Shown here: one piece after another, positions 55,107 to 64,000 of the stretch | Position numbering within the stretch: position 1 is the first letter of the stretch | How the letters are laid out: each line of letters starts with the position of its first letter | Source: Blattamonas nauphoetae | Taxonomy: Eukaryota > Preaxostyla > Oxymonadida | NCBI GenBank assembly: GCA_033064195.1 | Contig: JARBJD010000182.1 | Location: forward strand, 62,001-126,000 | Reading direction: 5' to 3' | DNA: 64,000 nt | Made by a program: the position numbers and the translations under genes | Notes under the pieces: model-generated | The model's database searches: none | What the model was told of the DNA's origin: nothing | What the model saw: only the letters and a program-made list of their open reading frames with translations

Positions 55107-58100
55107 TTAAAGCAGGAGGACAGAATCGTTGATTGAAACAAGCATCCTTTTGAGGATGAAGAGAAGGACTTGGAGAATCCCGAATTTTGTTTGACTGAAT
55201 GCCGGTTGTTCGGAGAGATTGAGGTCAAGAAGGTGTTGATCGATGAGGATGCCAATGAGGAGTAGATCCGAAGATGTGAAGAGGAATCGGTGATCCGAGA
55301 ACAGAGACGGACGTTCCTTCAGAAGAGAGAGAGAAGGCGACGGGATGAATGCAGGTCTCTTGAAGCGAGGTGTCACTGGGTCATCGTCGAGAGCAAACCG
55401 GAGCATGAGAGGAGCGAGGAGGGTGAACTGAGCAGGGAGAGACAGAGACAGGATTTTGCTGATCGAGTTCTGCGTCTGTTCTTCCATCCCTTCGAGCGAG
55501 ACTGTTTGTTCGTGGAAATGCTTCTGGAGGAGTGAACCTTCAAAGCAAGCGGAGTCCGATGTGTCCACCACACATTTCCGGATAGTGTCTGTCAATGAGA
55601 TTCTTGGTGAGTAGAGTAGCTCGCTGCGAGATCGTCTCAGATCGGTGATCGTCGCATCAACATCACCTGGCGGAGCAGGCACACATTTCACCCATCCTCG
55701 TTCGAGTAGCTTCTCAAGAAGTCTGATTGTGTAATAAATAAATGACTAGTCATACTGCTTTTGTGATTCTGTGTCATTTGGATCGAGAATATCCGAAGGA
55801 GAGTGGTCGAACATCCCCAACTCGTTCGCAATGAGGACTGCAACTGTTCGGACAGAATACGAATGGTCTTCACCAAGGTTGAACACTCGACACAGATCAT
55901 TGTTCGTCGAAGAGGAGACAAGCTGTCCGTTCGGACGATTGGGGTCCAAACATCGTTCAGCACGAAGGAGAGAGAGACTGCAAAAATAAGAGAAACAAAG
56001 CTCACACTGAATTCCTTCCACGATGTCAAACACCGAAGTATAATCCCGTTTGAATGATCCATCGCCGTACATGGTGAGTGGGGACTGTCCTTTCGATCGC
56101 AGCATCCGAATGAAATTTGGGATGGCCATATCAGGACGGCCAATCGCTGATGACCCAACCATCGGCCCGCCAACTGTGAAGAAGCGGAGGCCAGTGAACG
56201 CGGATTTCGTCACAGATGAACTGACCATCGCGAGTTGTTCGTTCTGAACCTTCGTCTCAGCATAAACACTTTCACTTTTAGCGAGCTCGCATTCTTCGGA
56301 ACAAAATCCATCCTTCATATTCCCATAAACAGACGAACTGCTTGCATAGACGATATTCTTCACACCGAGTTGAGAAGCCAAAGAGAACATGACTTCAGTG
56401 CCGAGGACGTTCTCAGATTTGAAGAGGTCTGGCTGAAGCATGGAGGGACGTACACCAGCTCGTGCGGAGAGATGAACAATGGCTGAGAGGCGAGTTGAAG
56501 TCAATTTTGGTTGAGGTGTGAGCAGAGAATCGACTTTTAAAACATTCAAAACATTCATAAGTTTCGTTTTCAACGTATCCTTCTCTCTGACATCTGCCCA
56601 GATGAACACAAATCGCCCTCCGCGCTGATTCATCTCGCATCTCGCCACTTCCTCCAAACGGGAGACTGTGTTGATTTTGATGGACGGATCGTAGTAATCG
56701 TTGAGTGAGTCGATCCCAATCACAGTCACACCGGATTTGATGAGACGAACAATCAACCAAGAAGCAATGAAGCCTGCAGCACCTGTGATGATGACAGCAG
56801 TTCCTGTGATGGCACACTCGTCCAGCGTGGAGAAGGTGATGTTGTGAGAGGTTGAAGAAGATTGGCGGAGGTGGAATTCGAGGTGTTTGGATGAAAGATC
56901 GGAGATCCCAATGACTTGTTGAGAGAGTGTCGCCAAAACTTGTTTGACTTGATTGATGTTCGACTTGCTATGAACATCAACAAGTGATGTGAGAGATTCT
57001 GAGATCGGAGAAAGAAGTGGAAGATGTGTTTGTGGAACAGTGACCGGGGAGATGGTGAGGCGTGTGGATGGATGTCGCGGCAGGGTTGGTGAGAGAGTCT
57101 GGAAGAGATTAACAAAGGGAAACCAAACCACTGTCACTGCTTTTGAGAACAATGGATAAGAATACGTGATAGCACCGTCATTCAATTTCACTGGAAAATG
57201 ATGGATGATGGTTTGAATCAACGCATCGTGGACGACATTTTGGATGATGTCTTCTGAGAGCAAGTCTGACAAATACGAAAGATTTGACAGAGAGAGTGTG
57301 GATTGAAGATCAACGATTGTTGGGTGAACTTCTGTCCCGTTCTTGGGAACATGGACGAGTGGGATTTGGGTCGCTAAGCGAGACACATGGAGAGCGAAGA
57401 CGAATGATGAAAACAGCTGCCGAATGAATGAACAACGAATAACATACCGGGAGGATTGATTGTTCTGTGATGATTGATGAATTTGATTCCAGAACCTGAG
57501 TGAGCATCTTTTGGAGTGATGGAAACTGAGCTGTGATGTCGCTGACAGTCTTCATCGTGGAGAGTGTGGACTGAAATGTGGAGAGGGCGTCTTTCAAACA
57601 ATTCTGGCCGAATGCCTGGAAGTGCGATTGATTGAGGTTGGGATAGATCACCTCATTTTCGATGAAAGACGACGGAAAGTTTGCTTTCGCAAGAAGTGTC
57701 TTGAACAAAGTCAGAGATAACTCTGCTGAGACAGATAATATTGTGAGGTTGGTACAAATATCGGCTGGAAGGTCTGAAAGATTCAAAGAGAACCCTAAAT
57801 GGTGTTTTTTATCCTGGTTTGGGGATGAGGAGAGTGTGAAAGGAAGAAGAAGTGGGTGAGGAGTTGAATCTTTGGATGGTGAATGATCAACGTGAATCAG
57901 TGAATTGTTTTCCCCGTATAAAATAGGTGTGATGAATGAAAGGATGACAGGGGGTGAAACTGTTGGAAGAGCCTGATGGATCCATTGTGCTATTTCAGTG
58001 ACAGAAGCTGAAGAGTTGGACAGAGTTATTTGGATGAGATAAAAAATGAGGGCCTTTAGAATGTCATCCAATGGTCCATACTTGAGAAATTAATGAAGAA

Positions 58101-58165
58101 AAGTGCCATACTGAGCGGGAGATGTTCGTTGAAGACATAGAAAATGGAATGAAAGATGATGTCAT
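55107..58165 (-). CDS. NAD-dependent sugar epimerase core in a large fusion protein
   Basis: The middle of this minus-strand gene is a short-chain-dehydrogenase-type nucleotide-sugar epimerase, closest to UDP-glucuronate 4-epimerase. It has IITGAAGFIASWLIVRL (Rossmann Gly-rich loop), IDSLNDYYDPSIKI, VHLSARAGVRPS, YASSSSVYGN, the catalytic Tyr-x3-Lys in YAETKVQNEQLA, YGDGSFKRDYTSVFDIVEGI, and after a short intron (about 55,711-55,744) PPGDVDATITDLRRSRSELL, the usual family tail. An intron of about 30 nt near 55,982-56,011 joins EGI to HLSLLRAERCLDP. Odd are an N-terminal extension of about 430 residues (start near 58,165, introns 58081-58111 and about 57,374-57,443) and a C-terminal extension of about 130, both helical and unlike any domain I know. 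In the Rossmann loop the usual Gly-Ser after FI is Ala-Ser. UDP-sugar specificity is inferred. Confidence 0.8.
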
Positions 58166-58287
58166 TGATGATTGTTCAGTAAGTTTTTTGAGCAAAGACA
58201 AATCGTTTTGTTCATCGAAAAATCCTGAATGGATTGTGGTCTTTGTGATTAATTGTGTGAAAACTTGCTAGTAAACCTGTTGAGCTC

Positions 58288-58645
58288 TTGAAAAAACGAC
58301 TTCGATCAATTCATCACCCAGAAAGAATGATCGAGGAATTCTTGTCTGAAAAGGGAACAACGATGAATGGCTATGAAAATAAGTTCACATATTTGGAGGC
58401 ATACCCAAAGATCAGTGGGATCGGACATTGGAGAAGATGTTCGGGCTTCTCTGCGAATTTCTGTTCAAATGAACGGACTAGAGTGTCTGAATTTCGTTGT
58501 TGAGGAGATTCAGCATGAGATTCAACTGAAAGTGTGTTATTCATTCTTGATCAAACCAATCTGCAAAGATGTGGATGTCACCAAGGTGAAATATGTTATT
58601 GAAAATATGAGTACACAAGATGTTCTAATTTTCCACATATCATAG
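58288..58645 (+). CDS. Possible small gene, divergent from the epimerase fusion
   Basis: Two plus-strand frames (58288-58503, 58367-58645) look coding: LLKKRLRSIHHPERMIEEFL, then after a likely frame change by an intron near 58,410, MNGLECLNFVVEEIQHEIQLK. An upstream exon from ATG 58132 joined over a 58,189-58,274 intron is possible but would overlap the start of the epimerase gene. No family resemblance. It may be a small spliced gene of unknown function. Confidence 0.35.
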
Positions 58646-58733
58646 TGGAAGAATTCATCTACTGAACGATCATAAATTCTCCGGACACCCCCACCCATAT
58701 TTTTAAACTCATCTCATCACAAACACACTATCA

Positions 58734-59219
58734 ATGACAACGGCCAATTATGAATTACCAATTACCTTTATTCCGACAGGAAAAACCAAACTTCTTCAGT
58801 TTACTGGCCCTCTGACCTTTGAAGAATTTGAATGCCATCTCTTTCAACTTTTCGACCTTGAAAACAAAGATCGGTTAGTGATTGAAACAGAAATTAATCC
58901 AAATGAATACTGCTCCATAGTCTCGGACGAAGACGTCATAACTCTTCTTACTTCTGTCATTTCTGGTGATGAAAGGATATGCCGTTTTACAACGGATGGA
59001 GTCAGAGCTTCTCAAGAAGCAAATGATTCAAAGGTTCCATTTGCTGTCTTCTTCAAAAAGGATCCAGAGCGAGGAATCATTCTCAAGGAACAGCTAAATT
59101 CATGGAAGATAGATTTCATGGGCCTTTTTAAACGTAACAAGCCAACAGAAGAAGAACTTACACCTGCAGAAGAAACACCCGAAGATCTTCCATCGAAAGA
59201 TGCCAAAGATAAACAATAA
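58734..59219 (+). CDS. Small protein with PB1-like N-terminal domain
   Basis: An intronless frame of 161 residues starting at ATG 58734. The first 85 residues have the order expected of a PB1/ubiquitin-like beta-grasp fold: two strands (ELPITFIPTGKTKLLQFTG), a helix start FEEFECHLFQLFDL, a strand with acidic residues, then VSDEDVITLL, which resembles the acidic loop of type I PB1 domains. The rest is charged and ends in an acidic Thr/Pro/Glu tail (TEEELTPAEETPEDLPS). PB1 domains mediate protein pairing in signalling. The fold is proposed from pattern only and no orthologue is recognised. It is convergent with the DENN gene, with 132 bp between them. Confidence 0.6.
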   Translation: MTTANYELPITFIPTGKTKLLQFTGPLTFEEFECHLFQLFDLENKDRLVIETEINPNEYCSIVSDEDVITLLTSVISGDERICRFTTDGVRASQEANDSKVPFAVFFKKDPERGIILKEQLNSWKIDFMGLFKRNKPTEEELTPAEETPEDLPSKDAKDKQ

Positions 59220-59351
59220 TGTTCTGACTCGAAGTCACAACTACCTCTTTCTTTTTTGTTTCTTGAGTGCTTGTTTATCTTCATTTCGAATCACAACAAA
59301 AAAAGATAAATCATGAGAAACGAGTTAAAACTCGCTAAAAACAGTCTAGAT

Positions 59352-61430
59352 TCAATTGAAAATGATTGAGGGGTCGTGGATCAGCCCCAACAATGAGTCC
59401 TCAATGGGCTGAGTATTCTGTTTTCGCAACGCCGACACTGTCCGCTCAAACAAACGATGCAAATTCCTGTGTGCAGGAGTGATCGGGATCCGCATAATCT
59501 CTTCAGGGTCATCGTCGTCTTCGAGTTGTGTGCAAGCAGCGAGGGCAAGTGAGGTGAGATCGATTGTCGCTGGCCGAACTGCTCTTTCATCGCGTGAATC
59601 GGGAGGAATCGGAGGAGTCTTCTTCGGTGGAGGTCTGGTTTGTGGAGTCTGTGTCAGAATCTTGGGTACGCCTGGGTTTGGATGGTGTTTGAGATGGTTT
59701 TCGAATGACGACAGTATCATCCTGAAATCCGACGATCGTTCAATCATCGGAGTGTTCGATCCGGCGTTCGGTAGCTGAATCGGCTTCAGTGGACTGTCTG
59801 TTGTCAATGGTGTCGGGTTTGGATTTCGAGGTGCTTGAGCGACAGCAACATCCTTCTTCTCAAAAACAGCAATCCTTTCCCAGATTGAGGTTGTCTTAAG
59901 CATGTTCACAGCAGTTCTCCGGCGAACAGAAATCCGGTGAGCTTCTCTTTGGGGTCCTTTTCCCTGCATCGAACTGTGGTTCTTCATCTGCTCCATGAGG
60001 AGGTGTTGGGACATATGTTTGAATGATTCTGATGCCTGGCGCTTTTCCCGCCTCTGATTCTCTTTGTATATGAACGAATATCTCTCAAAATATTCCTGGC
60101 AGATGGACGTCTCCACAAACATTGCGAGGAACGGCTGCAGAGACGAGTCTGCCAGTGTTTGGAAGAGTTCGATGTTGATCAGTCCCTTCATGACAACTTC
60201 AGGAGACTTGAGAGACTGGATGAGTGCTGCGTGGAAAACAGATATCCGAGCAAGAACTTTCATCGAGAAGACTGCATGATGGATGGTCTTTGCATTCATC
60301 GCAGAAACAAGCTGTTCAAAGTCCTTTGTGAGTTGTTTTGATATGGGGAAGGCAGAATGTGAAACATTTGATGGAGGTTTGGATAAAAACATTCTTCGGT
60401 TGAGAGTGAATGGCTGTGTTCCATGTTTGAGATTGAGATACATCTGCCCGTCAGCATTTGAGGGAACTTTCTTCATGTCCGGAAAGAAGACTTCTCCGAC
60501 ATCGACGTCGACAACAATGAGTCCGTAAAGGAGCGATTCATATCCGGATGCATTTTGTTTGGTGATACCCATCACATATGGGACAGGTGTCCCAAGATAT
60601 TCTACCATCGAAGCTGGAAGAACAGGAATGAAGATATGCTCCCATTCGAATGGTGTCATCATTGTCACTAATCCTATGGACACATCTGACACAATTGAAG
60701 CATCAGAACCGACGATGACAATCTGATGCTCGTGGAGCATGGCGAGGTGAAGGCTGACAATTGACTGAGGTGGCAGGAGTCGAAATATGTTTGTTAAATC
60801 AAGAGCTGTTGAGAATCCATATGTTTCATTAGGTCTGAGCAATGTGAATGAGACAGGAAAATCGATGCGTGGGTCTGGCGATGGGAGCATGAGATCAAAT
60901 TGATGTCCAGGTTCAGGGAGTTTCGGTGGTGCCATTTTACTGAGAACTGGATCAAACAAGGAGTGCAAGAATGATGGTGTGAGAACTTTGCCTTCTCGAA
61001 AGTCATTCGTGTTGAAAAGTGTTGATTGAAGAAATGCATGAAGATCTTTGATTATATCTGGCCAAAAATGATAGGATAAGAGACAAATGCACTCCGGTGG
61101 ACGTTTTTCTATCACAGAGAAACGTGTACAGTATCCGTAGAGACGTCTGTTGTCCAAAGACGTCAGACAGAAGATTAATGAATCTCCTGGACGATATGTC
61201 TCAAAAGGATATGAAATATATTCTGGAAAGCAAAATTCCCCGATTGTTGGAGGAATTATGATGTCTGTTTCCGTGTACTGATAGAGAATAACAGGAGTTT
61301 GTGATTGGATTGTACCCTGCTCGGAAGTGGTTATCCGTTTTTTTTGTTCTGAGTGAAATGAAACAAAGAGCATAACATCAAAAAGACGGAAAGGTGATGA
61401 TGTATCACTGTTAGATTCTGTTTCATTCAT
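59352..61430 (-). CDS. DENN-domain protein, probable Rab guanine-nucleotide exchange factor
   Basis: A single-exon frame of 692 residues. It follows the tripartite DENN layout. The upstream part has IGEFCFPEYISYPFETY and LIFCLTSLDNRRLYGYCTRF, then ICLLSYHFWPDIIKDLHAFL. The central domain has LLPPQSIVSLHLAMLHEHQI, VIVGSDASIVSDVSIGLVTM, then PFEWEHIFIPVLPASMVEYL and TPVPYVMGI. The downstream part is helical (QPFLAMFVETSICQEYFERY). DENN proteins activate Rab GTPases at endosomal and other membranes. The last 200 residues are Pro/Arg-rich and disordered (TQTPQTRPPPKKTPPIPPDS). The start is Met 61430. The upstream neighbour on the same strand ends about 100 bp away. Confidence 0.92.
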   Translation of the reverse strand: MNETESNSDTSSPFRLFDVMLFVSFHSEQKKRITTSEQGTIQSQTPVILYQYTETDIIIPPTIGEFCFPEYISYPFETYRPGDSLIFCLTSLDNRRLYGYCTRFSVIEKRPPECICLLSYHFWPDIIKDLHAFLQSTLFNTNDFREGKVLTPSFLHSLFDPVLSKMAPPKLPEPGHQFDLMLPSPDPRIDFPVSFTLLRPNETYGFSTALDLTNIFRLLPPQSIVSLHLAMLHEHQIVIVGSDASIVSDVSIGLVTMMTPFEWEHIFIPVLPASMVEYLGTPVPYVMGITKQNASGYESLLYGLIVVDVDVGEVFFPDMKKVPSNADGQMYLNLKHGTQPFTLNRRMFLSKPPSNVSHSAFPISKQLTKDFEQLVSAMNAKTIHHAVFSMKVLARISVFHAALIQSLKSPEVVMKGLINIELFQTLADSSLQPFLAMFVETSICQEYFERYSFIYKENQRREKRQASESFKHMSQHLLMEQMKNHSSMQGKGPQREAHRISVRRRTAVNMLKTTSIWERIAVFEKKDVAVAQAPRNPNPTPLTTDSPLKPIQLPNAGSNTPMIERSSDFRMILSSFENHLKHHPNPGVPKILTQTPQTRPPPKKTPPIPPDSRDERAVRPATIDLTSLALAACTQLEDDDDPEEIMRIPITPAHRNLHRLFERTVSALRKQNTQPIEDSLLGLIHDPSIIFN

Positions 61431-61532
61431 TCATTGACCAAGTGATCGGTTGATCCCGAATTTAGAGAGAAAATAGCTCTCATATATGATAAATAGAAGT
61501 GAAACAAAGAAAATGCAAGGTACTAGGTGATT

Positions 61533-64000
61533 TCAAGTGCGTGGAATCTCCTTGAATTCGTCTAATACAAAGTACTGTGAAGACAAGTCCAATCCGAAGT
61601 ATTCCACTGGAACTTTTTCAATCAACCGAAAGATGAGAGGGTAATACCGTGAAACCTCCATTGCTGGCTGGAGGAGATTAAACTGCAGAGCCACATACAC
61701 ACTCATTTCAACGCTCAGGAGCGCTTGGAGCGTACATTTGAAGTGGGACAGGATCGACGAGATGCCCCGTTTGATAGTCTCCTTCGTCTCCTCGTTGAAT
61801 TTGATCGCGAGGATTGTACAGACCGCAGCGACTGTCTTGATGTTAGCTTTGGTGACCGGAGAAGGAAGAAGATTGGACGACTGTTGAGATGTGTCGTATG
61901 ATTGAGGAGGGTATCTTTGCGCCTGTCGAAGATCCACATCACCAAAAGACATCAATCCAACATCGTTGTGTTCCGACTCTCGTCGCTTCTCTCTCTCTCC
62001 GTCGAGCTTCTCGCCTCCCACACTCCCAAGCGTTTGTGTGGAGTCGGTCAGCACCCCTCCTGACCACCCATATTCTGCCAAGTGCCTCCTTTCCAGAAGG
62101 CAATCAAAGTAATACATTGCAAGAGCGACTGTCGAAGCGTCGAGCTGTTTGACTGTTCGCGCTATTCTCAGACGGCTCTTTTGGATGCGCTTGAGAGTAA
62201 GTGTACGGCTGATATGTGGATGGTTTGCGTGGAAGGCTGGTTCGACCTCCTTTTTGGGAGCTCGGTGAAGAACCGTGACCGAATTAGACACAAACGAGAG
62301 TGTGGACGATGAAAGAGTTGTGATGGGCTGGATCGAATATGACGGAAATGTCTCAAATGCCGTGTTTGGTTGGGGTGTCTGTGGAGGAACCTCGTCTCTC
62401 ATCTCATTCGCATTGGAAAGCGAGATCTGCTGTGTGAACGGAGTGTCAATGAACATGCTCCTCGACCGCAGGGTGATGGGCTGTCCAGAGAGAAGATCAG
62501 TCCGAATGTATCTCCTTTCCTCCAACTCAGTTGGTATGATTCGAGGAGTATAAAGAAGAAGACCATACGACACCCCTGCTCGCTCCAATCCTCCCTCTTT
62601 CTTCCTCCGTGTCTCCTTCCATTTATTCAGTTTGTCCTTCTCGATATCTTCCTCAAAACGAGTGTCGATCTTCTCTTTTGGGATGATGATGGATTTTTCA
62701 AGGACCGACGTGCTGTTTGTCGTGTTTTTCCCTCCTCGTTGGGATATGAGCGCTGGGATGTGGGCGTGGAGTGGATGGAACAAACTCAGTCTGTTTGCTC
62801 TTGAGAAGAAAAGCGAGAATGGCGAATGGATCCAGTCGACATCGTCCTTTTTGATGATTCTGCTTGGATCGTGATCCTTCCGTGAGGAGACTGTTCGATT
62901 CGGTGATTGACGACTTGACGTTGTCCATCGCGAGAGAGATGAAATTGAAACTTGTCTCTGGACAGGAGCGGTGGGAGGCTTGAATTGCAGTTCTGTTCGT
63001 TGGGCGTTGAGCCATTTGAGGAACAGACTGAACAGCATTTCGTCAGAGATCTCCGTCCAGAGCTGTTCTCGCCTGTGTTCCTTTTCAATCTCCGAAACAT
63101 CGCTGTCACTCACCGTTGTCGACGATGAGGACGATGTTGCATCAAAGCCATCTTGCGGAGAGACAATTGGAGATTCATGTTGGCTGATGGGAGTGGTCGA
63201 GTACAGTTTGCGACGAGACTGGATGCCTGCAGTCGGAACTGACCCAAAATGAGAGGAGCTTGATGTGCTTCGAAGTGATCCAGACGACCCTCTTTTGCGT
63301 GTCTTTTTCAACGCTCCTTTTCTTTTCTTTCCGTCTCTTGTTTTTGGACTTGTGATTTTGAGTCGACCGAAGACAGTTTGACTCCAATCCGAGTCTGACG
63401 ATTGCGGCCAATCCGAATAATCCACCCCGCTTGTCGACGTGTCACTATCATTATTGTGTCGTCTCTGTCCCTCTCCAGTTGCGTAGAGAAGTTGGACCTC
63501 CGATGAAGAAGAAGTATGTGAGATCGAGACTGGTGAGGACGGAGAGAGGCTGGTGAATTGATGGCCGATTGAGATTTGGGTTGGGATGTCCGGAGGGACA
63601 GACGGAATCTGGATTTCCAGCATCTCATCGACATCTCCACCGACCGGATCGGCGAGAAGGGGTGACTCGTACGGATGGTTCACTGGAGTGTTAAGCGCTC
63701 CGACGAGGATTGGATCTGGAGGTGAACTGGCCTCGACAGCCTCAGCGTCAGCTGGGACAGCTTGGACTTGATTTGGATCCTGGACTTCAACTTCTGGTGG
63801 TTTGTTGTCAGATTTCTGTATTTTGGATGAGATGAGCAATGACTCGAAGCCGATAGACTCCGGCGCTTCGGCGTGTTCAGGCGATGGAATGAGAAGAGGT
63901 GTTGTGACGTGGCTTACTTCGACATCAGAGTGCTCAGAGCGTGTTGTCGATGAAGCCAGAGAATTCACTCCGAGTATGTCAGGGAGGGCCAGGTCCGGAC
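61533..64000 (-). CDS. CABLES-like cyclin-box protein, N-terminus outside the window
   Basis: The frame stays open to the window edge, so the start lies beyond position 64,000; at least 820 residues are present. The C-terminal 200 residues form a cyclin box of the CABLES type: LTLKRIQKSRLRIARTVKQL, LDASTVALAMYYFDCLLERR, NIKTVAAVCTILAIKFNEET, LSVEMSVYVALQFNLLQPAM, then RYYPLIFRLI. CABLES proteins link cyclin-dependent kinases with other kinases in animals. In a protist the role is open, and a general cyclin partner of a CDK is as likely. The long N-terminal part is Ser/Thr/Pro-rich with basic patches (KKRKGALKKTRKRGSSGS) and looks disordered. Stop TGA at 61533-61535, no intron needed. Confidence 0.78.
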   Translation of the reverse strand, partial: PDLALPDILGVNSLASSTTRSEHSDVEVSHVTTPLLIPSPEHAEAPESIGFESLLISSKIQKSDNKPPEVEVQDPNQVQAVPADAEAVEASSPPDPILVGALNTPVNHPYESPLLADPVGGDVDEMLEIQIPSVPPDIPTQISIGHQFTSLSPSSPVSISHTSSSSEVQLLYATGEGQRRHNNDSDTSTSGVDYSDWPQSSDSDWSQTVFGRLKITSPKTRDGKKRKGALKKTRKRGSSGSLRSTSSSSHFGSVPTAGIQSRRKLYSTTPISQHESPIVSPQDGFDATSSSSSTTVSDSDVSEIEKEHRREQLWTEISDEMLFSLFLKWLNAQRTELQFKPPTAPVQRQVSISSLSRWTTSSRQSPNRTVSSRKDHDPSRIIKKDDVDWIHSPFSLFFSRANRLSLFHPLHAHIPALISQRGGKNTTNSTSVLEKSIIIPKEKIDTRFEEDIEKDKLNKWKETRRKKEGGLERAGVSYGLLLYTPRIIPTELEERRYIRTDLLSGQPITLRSRSMFIDTPFTQQISLSNANEMRDEVPPQTPQPNTAFETFPSYSIQPITTLSSSTLSFVSNSVTVLHRAPKKEVEPAFHANHPHISRTLTLKRIQKSRLRIARTVKQLDASTVALAMYYFDCLLERRHLAEYGWSGGVLTDSTQTLGSVGGEKLDGEREKRRESEHNDVGLMSFGDVDLRQAQRYPPQSYDTSQQSSNLLPSPVTKANIKTVAAVCTILAIKFNEETKETIKRGISSILSHFKCTLQALLSVEMSVYVALQFNLLQPAMEVSRYYPLIFRLIEKVPVEYFGLDLSSQYFVLDEFKEIPRT

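Noticed and set aside
1-64000. Ciliate-type or other altered genetic code
   Set aside because: TAA, TAG and TGA each end recognisable proteins at family-appropriate lengths (villin TAA, ArfGAP TAG, DRC9 TGA), and in-frame TAA or TAG do not occur in conserved blocks.

Overview
The window is nuclear DNA from a flagellated, intron-bearing protist. TAA, TAG and TGA all act as stops, so the code looks standard. Genes are packed tightly: spacers are often under 150 bp and neighbours lie on both strands. They are cut by many very short introns, most of 30-55 nt. Two proteins belong to the flagellar apparatus: DRC9/IQCG of the nexin-dynein regulatory complex, and LRRC56/ODA8, a dynein-arm assembly or transport factor. 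A villin is also present. The short introns, standard code and large degenerate surface protein would fit a metamonad such as an oxymonad, but that placement is inference, not proof.

Layout. Positions 1-8,006 hold four forward genes: a charged coiled-coil protein cut by the window start, an ELO fatty-acid elongase, a karyopherin-beta nuclear import receptor and a Hikeshi (HSP70 importer) homologue. Positions 8,007-30,025 are accessory DNA. In order they hold a 22-bp inverted-repeat pair about 1.1 kb apart, a 206-bp-arm palindrome, a nearly whole DIRS retroelement (10,575-15,102) and a 4.7-kb terminal-inverted-repeat unit enclosing a broken surface-protein gene. After these come a Mutator-like 1.8-kb element with 9-bp flanking repeats, a DIRS gag relic, a pogo-type transposase relic, a stand-alone tyrosine recombinase gene and two copies of an AT-rich repeat family.

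Positions 30,026-32,580 encode a six-domain villin. Directly behind it is a TA-flanked element (32,669-35,801) into which a second TA-flanked element with 767-bp near-perfect arms has inserted. From 35,992 to the window end the sequence is gene-dense again. It holds an isoprenylcysteine/phospholipid-methyltransferase-like membrane protein, LRRC56, WDR74/Nsa1, tRNA-Ser(GCT), DRC9, VPS16, an ArfGAP with NPF/NPY-type repeats, a CDF cation transporter, an AT-hook/SANT-like nuclear protein, a large NAD-epimerase fusion, a small PB1-like protein, a DENN-domain RabGEF and a CABLES-like cyclin-box protein cut by the window end.

The genes do not form one pathway. Recurring themes are nuclear transport (karyopherin, Hikeshi), membrane traffic (VPS16, ArfGAP, DENN), ribosome assembly (WDR74), and flagellum and actin (DRC9, LRRC56, villin). 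The most unusual material is the set of nested inverted-repeat elements, the epimerase fusion, the stand-alone recombinase and the very small introns, some of which are stop-free multiples of three. Exon borders below were inferred by eye from reading frame, GT/AG and family similarity.
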